The notes: generated by a model not told the origin, from the letters alone. A stretch of 64,000 nt of DNA from Aquamicrobium sp. LC103 (GCF_001014615.2 NZ_LBCQ02000014.1:124001-188000), one strand, 5' to 3'; numbered from the stretch's first letter, positions 36,624 through 45,939 are shown. Numbers and translations are program-made.

Positions 36624-37424
36624 TCAGGCGTTGGCGCGCACCACGGCACGCTTCGCCATCACCACCACCAGATTGGCACGGTATTCGGCCGAAGCATGAA
36701 TGTCGGTCATCAGATCATCGGACGGAACGCTGACGCCTTCGAGGGCGGCAGGCTCGAATTTCTTCGACAGCGCCGCCTCGATCTCCCCTGAACGGAAGAC
36801 GCCGTCCTCGCCCGCGCCGGTCACGGCGGCGCGCACGCCATCCTTGCCCTTCGCGACGAAGACGCCGGTCATCGCATAGCGGGAAGCCGGGTTCGGGAAC
36901 TTCTCGTAGCCCGACTTGGCCGGCACGGTGAACGTGACGGCCGTGATGATCTCGTCCTCCTTGAGCGCCGTTTCGAACAGCCCCTTGAAGAACTTACCGG
37001 CGGGGGTTTCGCGCTTGTTGGTGACGATGATGGCGTCGAGCGCCAGCATGGCGGCGGGATAGTCAGCCGCCGGATCGTTGTTGGCGATCGACCCGCCGAT
37101 GGTCCCCATGTGGCGCACATGCGGATCGCCGATATGGGAAGCGAGGTGGCTCAATGCCGGGCAAGCCTTGGCTATCCTGGCGTCGGTCGCGACCTCGGCA
37201 TGGGTGGTGGCCGCGCCGATCGTCACGGTCTTGCCGGAAACCGCGATGCCTCTCATCTCGGGAATGTGACGCAGGTCGACCAGATCGGCCGGAGCGGCGA
37301 GCCGCGTCTTCATCGCCGGGATGAGCGTCATGCCGCCCGACACCAGCTTGGCGTCGTCGGATTTCTTCAGGTGCTTGACCGCGTCGGAAACCGAGGCGGC
37401 GCGGTGATAGGTGGTTTGATACAT
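36624..37424 (-). CDS. coxM: CoxM-like FAD-binding subunit of a molybdenum hydroxylase
   Basis: 266 aa medium subunit of the xanthine dehydrogenase/CO dehydrogenase family. FAD motifs: AKLVSGGMTLIPAMKTRLAA (pyrophosphate loop near residue 26), TIGAATTHAEV, and MGTIGGSIANNDPAADYPAA near 106. It moves electrons from the iron-sulfur subunit to an acceptor. Last gene of the minus-strand order coxS-coxL-coxM (S first), with an A/G-rich 110-base spacer before it and a terminator after it. As CoxL is form II, the real substrate is unknown. ATG at 37424. Confidence 0.92.
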   Translation of the reverse strand: MYQTTYHRAASVSDAVKHLKKSDDAKLVSGGMTLIPAMKTRLAAPADLVDLRHIPEMRGIAVSGKTVTIGAATTHAEVATDARIAKACPALSHLASHIGDPHVRHMGTIGGSIANNDPAADYPAAMLALDAIIVTNKRETPAGKFFKGLFETALKEDEIITAVTFTVPAKSGYEKFPNPASRYAMTGVFVAKGKDGVRAAVTGAGEDGVFRSGEIEAALSKKFEPAALEGVSVPSDDLMTDIHASAEYRANLVVVMAKRAVVRANA

Positions 37425-37534
37425 GAGTGCCTCCGGACAAAGGGAGTAGGGGAAATAAGGGAGTAAGGGAGTAGGGAAGAGGCTCGAGGGTCGGCGTTCA
37501 AAATGGCCTATTCGCTTACTCCCCCGCTCCTCTC
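37425..37534. repeat. GGGAGTA-rich spacer between coxL and coxM
   Basis: Contains several GGGAGTA(A/G)GG copies (37443-37477), and downstream the reverse complement CTTACTCCCC (37514-37523), so a long stem can form. A related stretch lies between coxS and coxL (39905-39980). Non-coding; it carries the ribosome site of coxM at its right-hand neighbour's end. Confidence 0.55.
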
Positions 37535-39889
37535 TTAATGCTTCGTTGCCGCCTTCAGCGCCGCCCAGACCCGCTGCGGGGTGGCCGGCATCGTCAGGTC
37601 GTTGTTGCCGATTGCGTTGGTGATGGCGTTGATGACCGCGGGCGGCGAGCCGATCGCGCCGGCCTCGCCGCAACCCTTGATGCCGAGCGGATTGCTCGGG
37701 CATGGCGTGTTCGACGTCGAGACCTTGAAGGACGGCAGATCGTCGGCGCGCGGCATGGTGTAGTCCATGTAGCTCGCCGTCAGGAGCTGACCGGAGGCCG
37801 GATCGTAATGCGCGCCTTCCAGCATCGCCTGGCCGACGCCCTGCGCGATGCCGCCATGCACCTGTCCCTCGACGATCATCGGGTTGATGATGTTGCCGAA
37901 ATCGTCGGCGGCGACGAACTGCACGATCTCCGTCCTGCCGGTTTCGGGATCGACCTCGACCTCGCATATGTAGCAACCCGCCGGGAAGGTGAAGTTGGTC
38001 GGATCGTAGAACGCGCCCTCCTTCAACCCCGGCTCCATGCCGGCCGGCAAATTGTGGGCGGTATAGGCGGCGAGCGCCAGCTGGAACCACGGCACCGACT
38101 TGTCGGTTCCGGCGACCTTCAGCTCACCGTTCTCGATGACGATGTCGCCCTCGTCGGCCTCCATCAGATGCGCGGCGATCTTCTTGGCCTTGGCCTCGAC
38201 CTTGTCGAGCGCCTTGACGATGGCGCTCATGCCGACGGCGCCGGAGCGCGAGCCGTAGGTGCCCATGCCCATCTGCACCTTGTCGGTGTCGCCATGGACG
38301 ATGTTGACGCTGTCGACCGGCAACCCGAACCTGTCGGAAACGAGCTGGGCGAAGGTCGTCTCGTGACCCTGGCCGTGGCTGTGCGAGCCGGTCATCACCT
38401 CGATCGTGCCGACCGCGTTGACGCGCACCTCGGCCGATTCCCACAGGCCGACACCGGCGCCGAGCGAGCCGACCGCCGCCGAAGGCGCGAGCCCGCAGGC
38501 CTCGATGTAGCAGCTCAGGCCGATGCCGCGCAGCCTGCCGGCCTTTTTGGCCTTGTCACGGCGTTTTGCGAAGCCGGCATAGTCGGCGGCCTTCATGGCG
38601 GCGTCCAGAGAGGCCTCGTAGTCGCCGGCATCGTAGTTCAGGATGACTGGCGTCTGGTGCGGGAACTGGCGGATGAAGTTCACGCGGCGCAGTTCGGCCG
38701 GATCGACGCCGAGCTCGCGCGCGGCGGTCTCCATCACGCGCTCCAGGAGGTAGGTCGCCTCGGGCCGGCCGGCGCCGCGATAGGCGTCCACCGGCGCGGA
38801 ATTGGTGTAGACGGCCCGCACATTGGCGTGGATCGCCGGGATGTCGTACTGCCCGGACAGAAGCGTCGCATAGAGATAGGTCGGCACCGAGGAGGAGAAG
38901 AGCGACATGTAGGCGCCGAAATTGGCGATGGTGTCGACCTTCAGCCCGATGATCCGGTTGTTCTTGTCGAAGGCCATCTGCACCTCCGACACATGGTCGC
39001 GGCCATGCGCGTCGGTCAGGAAGCTCTCGGTGCGGTCGGCCACCCACTTCACCGGCACGCCGGCGCGCTTGGAGGCCCAGAGGCAGACGATCTCTTCCGG
39101 ATAGATGAAGATCTTCGAGCCGAAGCCGCCGCCCACGTCGGGCGCGATCACCCTCAGCTTGTTCTCGGGCGCGATGTTGTAGAAGGCGCTCATCACCAGC
39201 CGCGCGACATGCGGGTTCTGCGAGGTCGTCCAGCAGGTGTAGTGGTCCTCGGCCTTGTCGTAGTGGCCGAGGGCCGCGCGCGGCTCCATCGCGTTCGGAA
39301 CCAGCCGGTTGTTGACGATATGCATGCGCGTCACATGCGCGGCTTTCGCGATCGCCGCCTCGGTGGCCTTGGCGTCGCCGATCTCCCAATCATAGATCAG
39401 ATTGTTGTCGGCTTCCGGGTGAAGCTGGGGGGCGCCCTTCCCCAACGCCTTGACCGCGTCGGTGACCGCCTTCCTCTCCTTGTAGGTCACCTCGACGGCC
39501 TCGGCCGCGTCGCGCGCCTGGCCCTTGGTCTCGGCCACCACGATCGCCACCGCATCGCCGACATAGCGCGCCCGGTCGACCGCAAGCGGCGACCACGCGC
39601 CCATCTTCATCGGCGTGCCGTCCTTGGAATGGATCATCCAGCCGCAGATGAGATTGCCGACGCCGTCGGCTTTCAGCTCGCGACCGGTCAAGACGGCGAT
39701 GACGCCGGGCATCGCCTGCGCGGCCTTGACGTCGATCTTCCTGATATCGGCGTGGGCGTAGGGGGAGCGAACGAAAGCGGCATGCTTCATGCCCGGCACG
39801 ACCATGTCGTCGACATAGCGACCCGCCCCCGTGATGAACCTCTTGTCTTCCTTGCGCGCCACGCGGGCGCCAATGCCTTCAACTCCCAT
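37535..39889 (-). CDS. coxL: CoxL-like molybdopterin-binding large subunit, form II
   Basis: 784 aa catalytic subunit of a molybdenum hydroxylase. Moco-binding segments: [16 protein letters not shown] near 255 and [20 protein letters not shown]. The catalytic Glu is in [13 protein letters not shown] near 745. The active-site loop reads [10 protein letters not shown], the form II motif; true CO dehydrogenase (form I) has AYRCSFR with a copper-binding Cys. It is therefore an aerobic hydroxylase of unknown substrate, and CO oxidation is not supported. The ATG at 39889 begins [18 protein letters not shown]; upstream codons are rejected. Middle gene of the operon. Confidence 0.92.
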   Translation of the reverse strand: MGVEGIGARVARKEDKRFITGAGRYVDDMVVPGMKHAAFVRSPYAHADIRKIDVKAAQAMPGVIAVLTGRELKADGVGNLICGWMIHSKDGTPMKMGAWSPLAVDRARYVGDAVAIVVAETKGQARDAAEAVEVTYKERKAVTDAVKALGKGAPQLHPEADNNLIYDWEIGDAKATEAAIAKAAHVTRMHIVNNRLVPNAMEPRAALGHYDKAEDHYTCWTTSQNPHVARLVMSAFYNIAPENKLRVIAPDVGGGFGSKIFIYPEEIVCLWASKRAGVPVKWVADRTESFLTDAHGRDHVSEVQMAFDKNNRIIGLKVDTIANFGAYMSLFSSSVPTYLYATLLSGQYDIPAIHANVRAVYTNSAPVDAYRGAGRPEATYLLERVMETAARELGVDPAELRRVNFIRQFPHQTPVILNYDAGDYEASLDAAMKAADYAGFAKRRDKAKKAGRLRGIGLSCYIEACGLAPSAAVGSLGAGVGLWESAEVRVNAVGTIEVMTGSHSHGQGHETTFAQLVSDRFGLPVDSVNIVHGDTDKVQMGMGTYGSRSGAVGMSAIVKALDKVEAKAKKIAAHLMEADEGDIVIENGELKVAGTDKSVPWFQLALAAYTAHNLPAGMEPGLKEGAFYDPTNFTFPAGCYICEVEVDPETGRTEIVQFVAADDFGNIINPMIVEGQVHGGIAQGVGQAMLEGAHYDPASGQLLTASYMDYTMPRADDLPSFKVSTSNTPCPSNPLGIKGCGEAGAIGSPPAVINAITNAIGNNDLTMPATPQRVWAALKAATKH

Positions 39890-39904
39890 GAGCGTTCTCC
39901 TCCA

Positions 39905-39980
39905 GAACCGATGCCGAAGGGCAGTAGGGAACAAGGGAGCAGGGACCGAAATTTCCCTACCGCCTTGCTCTCTTACTCCC
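39905..39980. repeat. A/G-rich palindromic spacer between coxS and coxL
   Basis: GGGCAGTAGGGAACAAGGGA is followed by CCCTACCGCCTTGCTCTCTT: an imperfect inverted repeat similar in wording to the spacer at 37425-37534. Likely a copy of the same intergenic repeat family placed twice in one operon. Confidence 0.5.
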
Positions 39981-39991
39981 CATTCCCGTCT

Positions 39992-40492
39992 CTAAGCAGC
40001 CTTTCTCGCCTTCCCCTTGCCTGCCTTCGCCATCGTCTTCGACGCGGCGAGCACGGCCTTCACTATGTTGTGATAGCCGGTGCAGCGGCAGATGTTGCCT
40101 TCCAGCTCGGCGCGCACGGTCGCCTCGTCCAGCCCCTCGGGATGGCGACGGATCATGTCGGTTGCGGCCATGATCATGCCCGGCGTGCAGAAGCCGCATT
40201 GAAGGCCGTGATGCTCCTTGAAGGCCGCCTGGACCGGGTGGAGATCGGCGCCGTTCGCCAGCCCCTCGATCGTGACGATCTCCGATCCGGAGGCCTGCGC
40301 CGCGAGGATCGAGCACGACTTGACCGCCTTGCCGTCCATGTGGACGACGCAGGCGCCGCATTGCGACGTGTCGCAGCCGACATGGGTGCCGGTGAGGCCG
40401 AGATGCTCGCGCAGGTAGTGCACGAGAAGCGTGCGGTCCTCCACCGCACCGGAGACTTTCCGGCCATTCACGACCATCGAAACTTCAGACAT
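39992..40492 (-). CDS. coxS: CoxS-like 2Fe-2S subunit of a molybdenum hydroxylase
   Basis: 166 aa small subunit that carries two [2Fe-2S] clusters. The plant-type ferredoxin cluster is held by C40, C45, C48 and C60 ([20 protein letters not shown]), the second by C99, C102, C135 and C137 ([22 protein letters not shown]). Relays electrons from the Mo site in CoxL to the FAD in CoxM. First gene of the coxS-coxL-coxM operon. ATG at 40492 with GGAGGTTTC just upstream. It ends in a Lys/Ala-rich tail. Confidence 0.95.
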   Translation of the reverse strand: MSEVSMVVNGRKVSGAVEDRTLLVHYLREHLGLTGTHVGCDTSQCGACVVHMDGKAVKSCSILAAQASGSEIVTIEGLANGADLHPVQAAFKEHHGLQCGFCTPGMIMAATDMIRRHPEGLDEATVRAELEGNICRCTGYHNIVKAVLAASKTMAKAGKGKARKAA

Positions 40493-40761
40493 GAAACCTC
40501 CTCCATAGCGCCCTGTCCTCACTCTGCCCCCGGCATGGCGGAGATCGAGCCTGGCGAAACTGTAACGCAGTCGCGCAAAGAGTCCATGGGGTGGCGGTGC
40601 CTGCGACCTTCGTCGCGGCAATGCCGGCAGAGGGCCGCCATCGTCCGCAAGGGCCCCGTCCTCCCGGAGAGCTTTCGACAAACGCAAAACTGGCGCTTGA
40701 ATTTCCCGCCGAGTGCGGCTATCACGCGCTCACTTTCGTCGCCGGCCTCGCCGACACGGAT
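40493..40761. other. Intergenic region upstream of coxS
   Basis: Should hold the cox operon promoter on the minus strand. I see no clear sigma-70 boxes, no repeat and no gene that I trust. Together with the tRNA half-gene and the spacer after it, the stretch without protein genes runs to the intact tRNA at 40897. Confidence 0.35.
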
Positions 40762-40800
40762 GCCGCTTTAGCTCAGTTGGTAGAGCACATCATTCGTAAT
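40762..40800 (+). pseudogene. 5' half of a tRNA-Thr gene (remnant)
   Basis: 39 bases beginning GCCGCTTTAGCTCAGTTGGT match the first 39 bases of the intact tRNA-Thr at 40897 with one change (TTGG for TCGG in the D loop). The match stops just after the anticodon loop, and the 3' half is missing. Next comes the small palindrome TAGCGGGTCCGCTA (40801-40814). No functional tRNA can be made from it alone. Confidence 0.85.
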
Positions 40801-40896
40801 TAGCGGGTCCGCTAGAGAATGAGCTTCGAAGCCAATGGGTTGGGGCTGGTGACTGAAAGTTAGTAGGGCCATAGTATGGCCAGTTTGAAGGGTTAA

Positions 40897-40972
40897 GCCG
40901 CTTTAGCTCAGTCGGTAGAGCACATCATTCGTAATGATGGGGTCGCGTGTTCGAGTCACGCAAGCGGCACCA
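40897..40972 (+). tRNA. tRNA-Thr (anticodon CGT)
   Basis: 76 bases including an encoded CCA. Acceptor stem GCCGCTT / AAGCGGC; D arm GCTCAGTCGGTAGAGC; anticodon stem CATCA / TGATG with loop TTCGTAA, anticodon CGT reading ACG (Thr); T arm GCGTGTTCGAGTCACGC; discriminator A. All arms pair properly. A 5' half copy lies 96 bases before it. Confidence 0.95.
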
Positions 40973-41017
40973 ATTTTCCATCGCCAGTTCATTTGACTTT
41001 CGGGCGACCGGCAGCCG

Positions 41018-41818
41018 CTATCTCGTCTCGGCCATAGAGAGCCGTTTGACCGCCCAGTCGAAGAAGCTGCCCTGCCTCGGCGGCAGTTCCGACGGGCCCT
41101 TCCGGTGGACATGGAAGCCGACGAAGGCGGGATGGTCGAGCGGCTCGAGCCCATAGGCGGGATCGAAGATGCGCAGGGCGTCGTCTCCGGTCCAGTAGTA
41201 GAAGCTCTCCTTCGGCGCGGCATCGTCGAAGAAGCCGTGGCGGGCCGCCAGCCGCGAGATGCCGTCATTGCCGAAGATGGTTATGCCGATCGAGGCGGGC
41301 GAGACCTCCTTGCCGATGAGCCTGTACCATGCAGGGCGAAACATTCCCCTCACCGGTCCCAGCCATTCGGGCAGCACCTCCGTGCCGTGGATATAGCGCT
41401 CGAAATCGGCGACGACCGGATTGTCGGGCGGCAGGTAGAGCGCCGACACGCCGACGCGCTTGCGGTTCTCGCGCGCGAGATACGGTTTCGCCGGATCGGG
41501 CGAGAACGGCTTGACCAGATAGACGTCGGTGTCCAGCCACACGCCCTGGCGGTGCTTCATCAGCATGATCCGGAACAGGTCGCTGAACTGGACGATGGTG
41601 ACGTAGTCGCCGATATCCGGAAAGTTCGGATCGAGCCGCCGGAACGTCTCGATCGGCAGGATCGCCGCGGCGTCGTGCGGTTCGACGCCGGCGGGCAGGT
41701 TGTCGACCTCGCCGTAGGAGAAGAGTTTCACCCTGTGCCCGGCCTTCACCATCGAGGCGAGACAGACCCGGTCCACGTACCGCAGCGAGCGCCCATACCA
41801 AAAGGTGCAGATATGCAT
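41018..41818 (-). CDS. GT32-like glycosyltransferase with DXD motif
   Basis: 266 aa cytoplasmic sugar transferase of the capsular polysaccharide/mannosyl type. The sugar-nucleotide DXD motif is WLDTDVYLVKPF near residue 98, preceded by the family segment QFSDLFRIMLMKHRQGVWLD. Starts MHICTFWYGRSLRYVDRV at the ATG at 41818; 69 upstream open codons are discarded because they overlap the leader of the divergent channel gene. It probably adds a sugar to an envelope glycan or lipopolysaccharide; acceptor unknown. Stands alone beside the tRNA gene. Confidence 0.82.
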   Translation of the reverse strand: MHICTFWYGRSLRYVDRVCLASMVKAGHRVKLFSYGEVDNLPAGVEPHDAAAILPIETFRRLDPNFPDIGDYVTIVQFSDLFRIMLMKHRQGVWLDTDVYLVKPFSPDPAKPYLARENRKRVGVSALYLPPDNPVVADFERYIHGTEVLPEWLGPVRGMFRPAWYRLIGKEVSPASIGITIFGNDGISRLAARHGFFDDAAPKESFYYWTGDDALRIFDPAYGLEPLDHPAFVGFHVHRKGPSELPPRQGSFFDWAVKRLSMAETR

Positions 41819-42051
41819 TCCCGTCCCCGTCGGTCGCTGCCTTTGTCGCGGCGTTTCGATTCCGGACGCCAACATACACAAGCGTGGCAAAAAGTGACCC
41901 GTGCCGATCGTCGCGGCGCGACCGGATCGCATCGACGGACGTTTCGACCACACTTCCTTCGCGCCCTTATAGCCGCCCTGATTGGACATTGCAGCTTCGA
42001 GCCAATAGCCTGCGCGCCGACGCAAACAGCGAAAGGCAACACGTTTCAGGC

Positions 42052-43296
42052 ATGGAATTTCTCGATACCTATCCCTGGGTGACGACGATCCTCGCGGCCG
42101 TCGCCCTCATATTGGCCGCTCTCCTCTCAACCTTCGTCGTCAAGGCGTTGCTGTTGCGCGGCCTATCGCGACTGGTCGTCAAGACGCCTTTCGGCCGGGA
42201 TCCGGAATTGTCGCGCCACGGCGTGGTGGAGAAGCTGTCGAACGCGGTCCCGGCAATGGTCCTGTCGGTGGGCGTGACGTTCGTTCCCGGACTGCCGGCG
42301 GTCGTCACGGCGGTGGTGAGGAACGTCTCCAACGCCTTCATCATCCTGACGCTGGCGATGGCGCTCGCCGCCGTCGTCAACATTCTCGACACGATCTACC
42401 ATCGCCGGGTGGAGGCGCGGCAGCGGCCGATCAAGGGTTATCTGCAGGTTCTGAAGCTGGCGATCTATCTCGTCGCCATCGTCCTGATGATCGCCACGAT
42501 CATGGATCGCTCGCCGGTCATCCTGCTTTCCGGCCTGGGAGCGATGGCGGCGGTCCTCATTCTGGTTTTCCAGGACACGCTGCTCTCGCTCGTCGCCAGC
42601 ATCCAGATATCCTCCACCGACATGCTGCGGGTGGGCGACTGGATCGAGATGCCCAACCTCAACGCCGACGGCGACGTGATCGAGATCGCCCTGCACACCG
42701 TCAAGGTGCAGAACTGGGACAAGACGATCACCACCATCCCGACACGCAAGCTGATCACCGATCCGTTCAAGAACTGGCGCGGCATGCAGGAATCGGGCGG
42801 CAGGCGGATCAAGCGCTCGGTCTTCCTGGACCAGAACACGATCCGCTTCCTCACCGACGAGGAGGCGGCGAGCCTGGCACGGATCGGCCATCTCGAAACC
42901 TACATGCACGACAAGACCCGCGACATCAGCGACTTCAACGCAAGGCTGGGCGAGCGGGCTTCCGTGCGCGCGAACATGCGAAGACCGACCAATGTCGGCA
43001 CCTTCCGCGCCTATGTGGAGAATTATCTGCGCAACCATCCGCGCGTCCGGCAGGACATGACGCTTCTGGTGCGCCAGCTCCAGCCGACGGCGGAGGGTCT
43101 GCCGCTGGAAATCTACTGCTTCACCAAGACGATCGCCTGGGCCGAGTATGAAGGCATTCAATCCGACATATTCGACCACATCTACGCGATCCTGCCTGAA
43201 TTCGGGCTGCGCGCCTTCCAGACGCCGGCCGGGCACGATCTGAACGAGGCGGCCGCAGCGTTCCTCACCAACCGGAGCGAGCCGGCCGCCGCCTGA
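42052..43296 (+). CDS. Mechanosensitive ion channel, MscS family (YbdG-like)
   Basis: 414 aa inner-membrane channel that opens on membrane tension to release solutes. About five hydrophobic helices occupy residues 8-180. The pore helix and beta domain follow: SGLGAMAAVLILVFQDTLLS near 160, then SSTDMLRVGDWIEMPNLNAD. The shape (several TM segments and an extended C-terminal domain) resembles YbdG/MscM rather than short MscS. ATG at 42052, MEFLDTYPW. It is divergent from the GT32-like gene and convergent with the dpp operon, separated from it by a symmetrical terminator. Confidence 0.92.
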   Translation: MEFLDTYPWVTTILAAVALILAALLSTFVVKALLLRGLSRLVVKTPFGRDPELSRHGVVEKLSNAVPAMVLSVGVTFVPGLPAVVTAVVRNVSNAFIILTLAMALAAVVNILDTIYHRRVEARQRPIKGYLQVLKLAIYLVAIVLMIATIMDRSPVILLSGLGAMAAVLILVFQDTLLSLVASIQISSTDMLRVGDWIEMPNLNADGDVIEIALHTVKVQNWDKTITTIPTRKLITDPFKNWRGMQESGGRRIKRSVFLDQNTIRFLTDEEAASLARIGHLETYMHDKTRDISDFNARLGERASVRANMRRPTNVGTFRAYVENYLRNHPRVRQDMTLLVRQLQPTAEGLPLEIYCFTKTIAWAEYEGIQSDIFDHIYAILPEFGLRAFQTPAGHDLNEAAAAFLTNRSEPAAA

Positions 43297-43300
43297 CCAT

Positions 43301-43334
43301 CGTTCCGCGCCGCCGCCGGGTGGCGCGCGGAACG
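43301..43334. terminator. Bidirectional hairpin terminator between mscS and dppF
   Basis: Perfect 10-bp stem CGTTCCGCGC / GCGCGGAACG (43301-43310 with 43325-43334) centred in the 49-base gap between two convergent genes. It can end transcripts from both sides; there is no strong T run on either strand. Confidence 0.65.
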
Positions 43335-43345
43335 GCCGTCCGGCC

Positions 43346-44173
43346 TCAGGCCGCCCGCCTGGCGAGCCTCTTCCTGATGCTTTCGACGTCGGCACGCGGC
43401 GTCGCCGCGAACAACGTCTTCGTATAGTCGTGCTTCGGGCTCGAGAAGACCTCCTCGCGGGTGCCGTATTCCACCGCCTCGCCGAGATACATCACCATCA
43501 CCTCGTCGGCGATGTAGCGCACCACCGAAAGGTCATGGCTGATGAAGACGTAGGTAAGGCCGAACTCGTCCTGGAGATCGGCGAGCAGGTTCAGCACCTG
43601 CGCCTGCACGGAAAGGTCGAGCGCCGAGACCGGCTCGTCGAGCACGAGCAGCTTCGGGTTGAGCATCAGCGCGCGCGCGATCGCGATGCGCTGGCGCTGG
43701 CCGCCGGAGAACATGTGCGGATAGCGGTTGAAGTGCTCGGGCGACAGGCCGACCTTCATCAGCATCTGCATGGCGAGGTCGCGCCTTTCGCCGGCCGGCT
43801 TGTCGGTGTTGATGACCAGCGGCTCGGCAAGCACGTCGCCGATCTTCTGCCTCGGGTTCAGCGAACCATAAGGGTTCTGGAACACGATCTGCACCTTGCG
43901 GCGCTGTTCGGCGGTGAGCCCGTTGGCAAGAATGTCGATCTTCTCGCCGTCGATGGTGAGTTCGCCGGCCGTCGGCGCGTCGATCATGGTGAGGATGCGC
44001 GCCAGCGTCGACTTGCCGCTGCCGCTCTCGCCGACGATCGCGAGCGTCTTGCCTTCCTCGAGGCTGAAGCTCACGCCCTTGACCGCGTGCACCGTGCGCG
44101 CCGGCGTGAAGAGCCCGCCGCGCATGTGATAATCGCGCACGATGCCGCGCGCTTCGAGTATCGTCCTGCTCAT
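43346..44173 (-). CDS. dppF: Dipeptide/oligopeptide ABC transporter ATP-binding protein (DppF-type)
   Basis: 275 aa ATPase subunit of a Dpp/Opp importer. Walker A GESGSGKS near 52, signature SGGQRQRIAIARAL near 152, Walker B KLLVLDEPVSALD near 172, plus the C-terminal oligopeptide-type tail. The first codons overlap the dppD stop (ATGA, 44170-44173), showing translational coupling. Last gene of the dppABCDF order. The Dpp names are by family; the substrate may be other peptides or opines. Confidence 0.93.
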   Translation of the reverse strand: MSRTILEARGIVRDYHMRGGLFTPARTVHAVKGVSFSLEEGKTLAIVGESGSGKSTLARILTMIDAPTAGELTIDGEKIDILANGLTAEQRRKVQIVFQNPYGSLNPRQKIGDVLAEPLVINTDKPAGERRDLAMQMLMKVGLSPEHFNRYPHMFSGGQRQRIAIARALMLNPKLLVLDEPVSALDLSVQAQVLNLLADLQDEFGLTYVFISHDLSVVRYIADEVMVMYLGEAVEYGTREEVFSSPKHDYTKTLFAATPRADVESIRKRLARRAA

Positions 44174-45018
44174 CGCGCGCTCCCCGATGCCGGCATTTCG
44201 AACGGTCCGGAGATCGTCGGCAGCCTGTCGCCCACCGCATTGTCGGGCAGCGCGGCCAGCAGCGCCCTGGTATAGTTGTTCTTGGGCGCCTCGAAGAGCG
44301 TCAGCACGTCCGCCTCCTCCATCTTGTGACCCTTGTACTGGACGATCACGCGGTCGGCGGTCTCGGCGACCACGCCCATATTGTGCGTGATCATGATCAT
44401 CGCCATGCCGCGCTCGGCCTGCAGGCGCATCAGGAGGTCGAGGATCTGCTTCTGGATCGTCACGTCGAGCGCCGTGGTCGGCTCGTCGGCGATCAGCAGC
44501 TTGGGATCACAGGCCAGCGCGATGGCGATCATCACGCGCTGCGCCTGCCCGCCCGACATCTGGTGCGGGAAGGATTTGAGCCTCTGCTCCGGCTCGGGGA
44601 TGCCCACCGCCTCGAGCAGCTTGATCGCACGCTCGCGGCGCTCACGGCGATCGAACCCCATATGGACCCGCAGCACTTCCTCGATCTGGAAGCCGACGGT
44701 GAAGCACGGGTTGAGGCTCGCCATCGGCTCCTGGAAGATCATCGCCATGTCCTTGCCGACGATCTTGCGCCGGTCGGAGGGCGAGAGCCCGAGCAGGTCG
44801 CGACCACGGAAGGTCATCCTGTCGGCGCTGACCTTGGCCGTCCAGGGCAGAAGCCCCATCACCGCGAGCATGGAGACCGACTTGCCGGAGCCGGACTCGC
44901 CGACGATGGCGAGCACCTCGCCCTCGTCCACCTTGAGCGAGATGCCGTCGACGGCGCGGAAAGCACCGGCGGAGGTACCGAACTCGACGACGAGATTCTC
45001 GATTTCGAGAAGGGCCAT
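44170..45018 (-). CDS. dppD: Dipeptide/oligopeptide ABC transporter ATP-binding protein (DppD-type)
   Basis: 282 aa second ATPase subunit. Walker A VGESGSGKSVSMLAVMGL near 39, signature MSGGQAQRVMIAIALACDPK, Walker B KLLIADEPTTALDVTIQKQI. The start at 45018 (MALLEIENLVVEF) is 2 bases from the dppC end; 89 longer upstream codons lie inside dppC and are rejected. Forms the heterodimeric motor with DppF. Confidence 0.93.
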   Translation of the reverse strand: MALLEIENLVVEFGTSAGAFRAVDGISLKVDEGEVLAIVGESGSGKSVSMLAVMGLLPWTAKVSADRMTFRGRDLLGLSPSDRRKIVGKDMAMIFQEPMASLNPCFTVGFQIEEVLRVHMGFDRRERRERAIKLLEAVGIPEPEQRLKSFPHQMSGGQAQRVMIAIALACDPKLLIADEPTTALDVTIQKQILDLLMRLQAERGMAMIMITHNMGVVAETADRVIVQYKGHKMEEADVLTLFEAPKNNYTRALLAALPDNAVGDRLPTISGPFEMPASGSAR

Positions 45019-45020
45019 GG

Positions 45021-45929
45021 TCAGCTCCTCTTCAATTTCGGATCGAGAGCGTCGCGCAGGCCGTCGCCCATGAGGTTGATGGCAAGCACGGTGATCAGGA
45101 TCGCAAGGCCGGGGAAGGTGACCACCCACCAGGCGCGCAGGATGAATTCGCGGGCCTCGGCGAGCATCGTGCCCCATTCGGGCGTGGGCGGCTGTGCGCC
45201 CATGCCGAGGAAGCCGAGTGCGGCGGCGTCGAGGATCGCGGTGGAGAAGGACAGCGTCGCCTGGACGATGAGCGGCGCCATGCAATTGGGCAGGATGGTG
45301 CGGAACATCAGCCGCAGATTGCCCGCGCCGGCGACGCGCGCTGCGGTGACGTATTCGCGATTCTTCTCGCTCATCACCGCGGCACGCGTCAGACGCACGA
45401 AGTGCGGCTGCAGCACCAGCGCGATGGCGATCATCGCGTTGGTGAGGCCGGGGCCGAGGATGGCGACCAACACCAGCGCCAGCAGGAGCGACGGGAAGGC
45501 CAAGATGATGTCCATCAGGCGCATGATCACCGTGTCGATCCAGCCACGGAAATAGCCGGCGATGACGCCGATGATGATGCCGCCCACCAGCGCGATCGAG
45601 GTGACGATCAGGCCGATGAACAGCGAGTAGCGGGCACCGTGGAGAAGCCTGGAAAGGATGTCGCGGCCGACGGCGTCGGTGCCCAGCGGATAGGCGGCGC
45701 GCCCGCCCGCTTCCCAGAAAGGCGGAACGAGAATGGCGTCTCTGAACTGTGCGTTCGGCGCATGCGGCGCGAGAACCGGTGCGAAGATCGCGATGATGAC
45801 CAGCAGGACGAAGACCCAGAGGCCCATCACGGCCCCGCGGTTCTCCGAGAAATAGTACCAGAACTCGGCGAGCATCTGGCGGCGGGTGCCCTCCTGCACG
45901 GGCGCGGGAACGGTTGCCATGTCTGTCAT
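45021..45929 (-). CDS. dppC: Dipeptide/oligopeptide ABC transporter permease (DppC-type)
   Basis: 302 aa inner-membrane permease with about six helices. N-terminal cytoplasmic lead, first helix VMGLWVFVLLVIIAIFAPVL, then the periplasmic loop with LGTDAVGRDILSRLLHGARY typical of DppC/OppC. The EAA-like cytoplasmic loop YVTAARVAGAGNLRLMFRTI contacts the ATPases. Ends 2 bases before dppD and starts 10 bases after dppB. Confidence 0.94.
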   Translation of the reverse strand: MTDMATVPAPVQEGTRRQMLAEFWYYFSENRGAVMGLWVFVLLVIIAIFAPVLAPHAPNAQFRDAILVPPFWEAGGRAAYPLGTDAVGRDILSRLLHGARYSLFIGLIVTSIALVGGIIIGVIAGYFRGWIDTVIMRLMDIILAFPSLLLALVLVAILGPGLTNAMIAIALVLQPHFVRLTRAAVMSEKNREYVTAARVAGAGNLRLMFRTILPNCMAPLIVQATLSFSTAILDAAALGFLGMGAQPPTPEWGTMLAEAREFILRAWWVVTFPGLAILITVLAINLMGDGLRDALDPKLKRS

Positions 45930-45939
45930 AGCGTCCTCC

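Noticed and set aside
36624-40492. True aerobic CO dehydrogenase
   Set aside because: CoxL has the form II loop AYRGAGR; the Cys-containing form I loop is missing.
37538-40771. 1077-codon plus-strand frame opposite coxL and coxS
   Set aside because: Same artefact. It reads through both spacers and lacks any motif, while the minus strand carries clear CoxL and CoxS signatures.
40762-40972. tRNA interrupted by a group I intron
   Set aside because: The downstream copy has its own complete 5' half, and the spacer is only 96 bases with no intron core.
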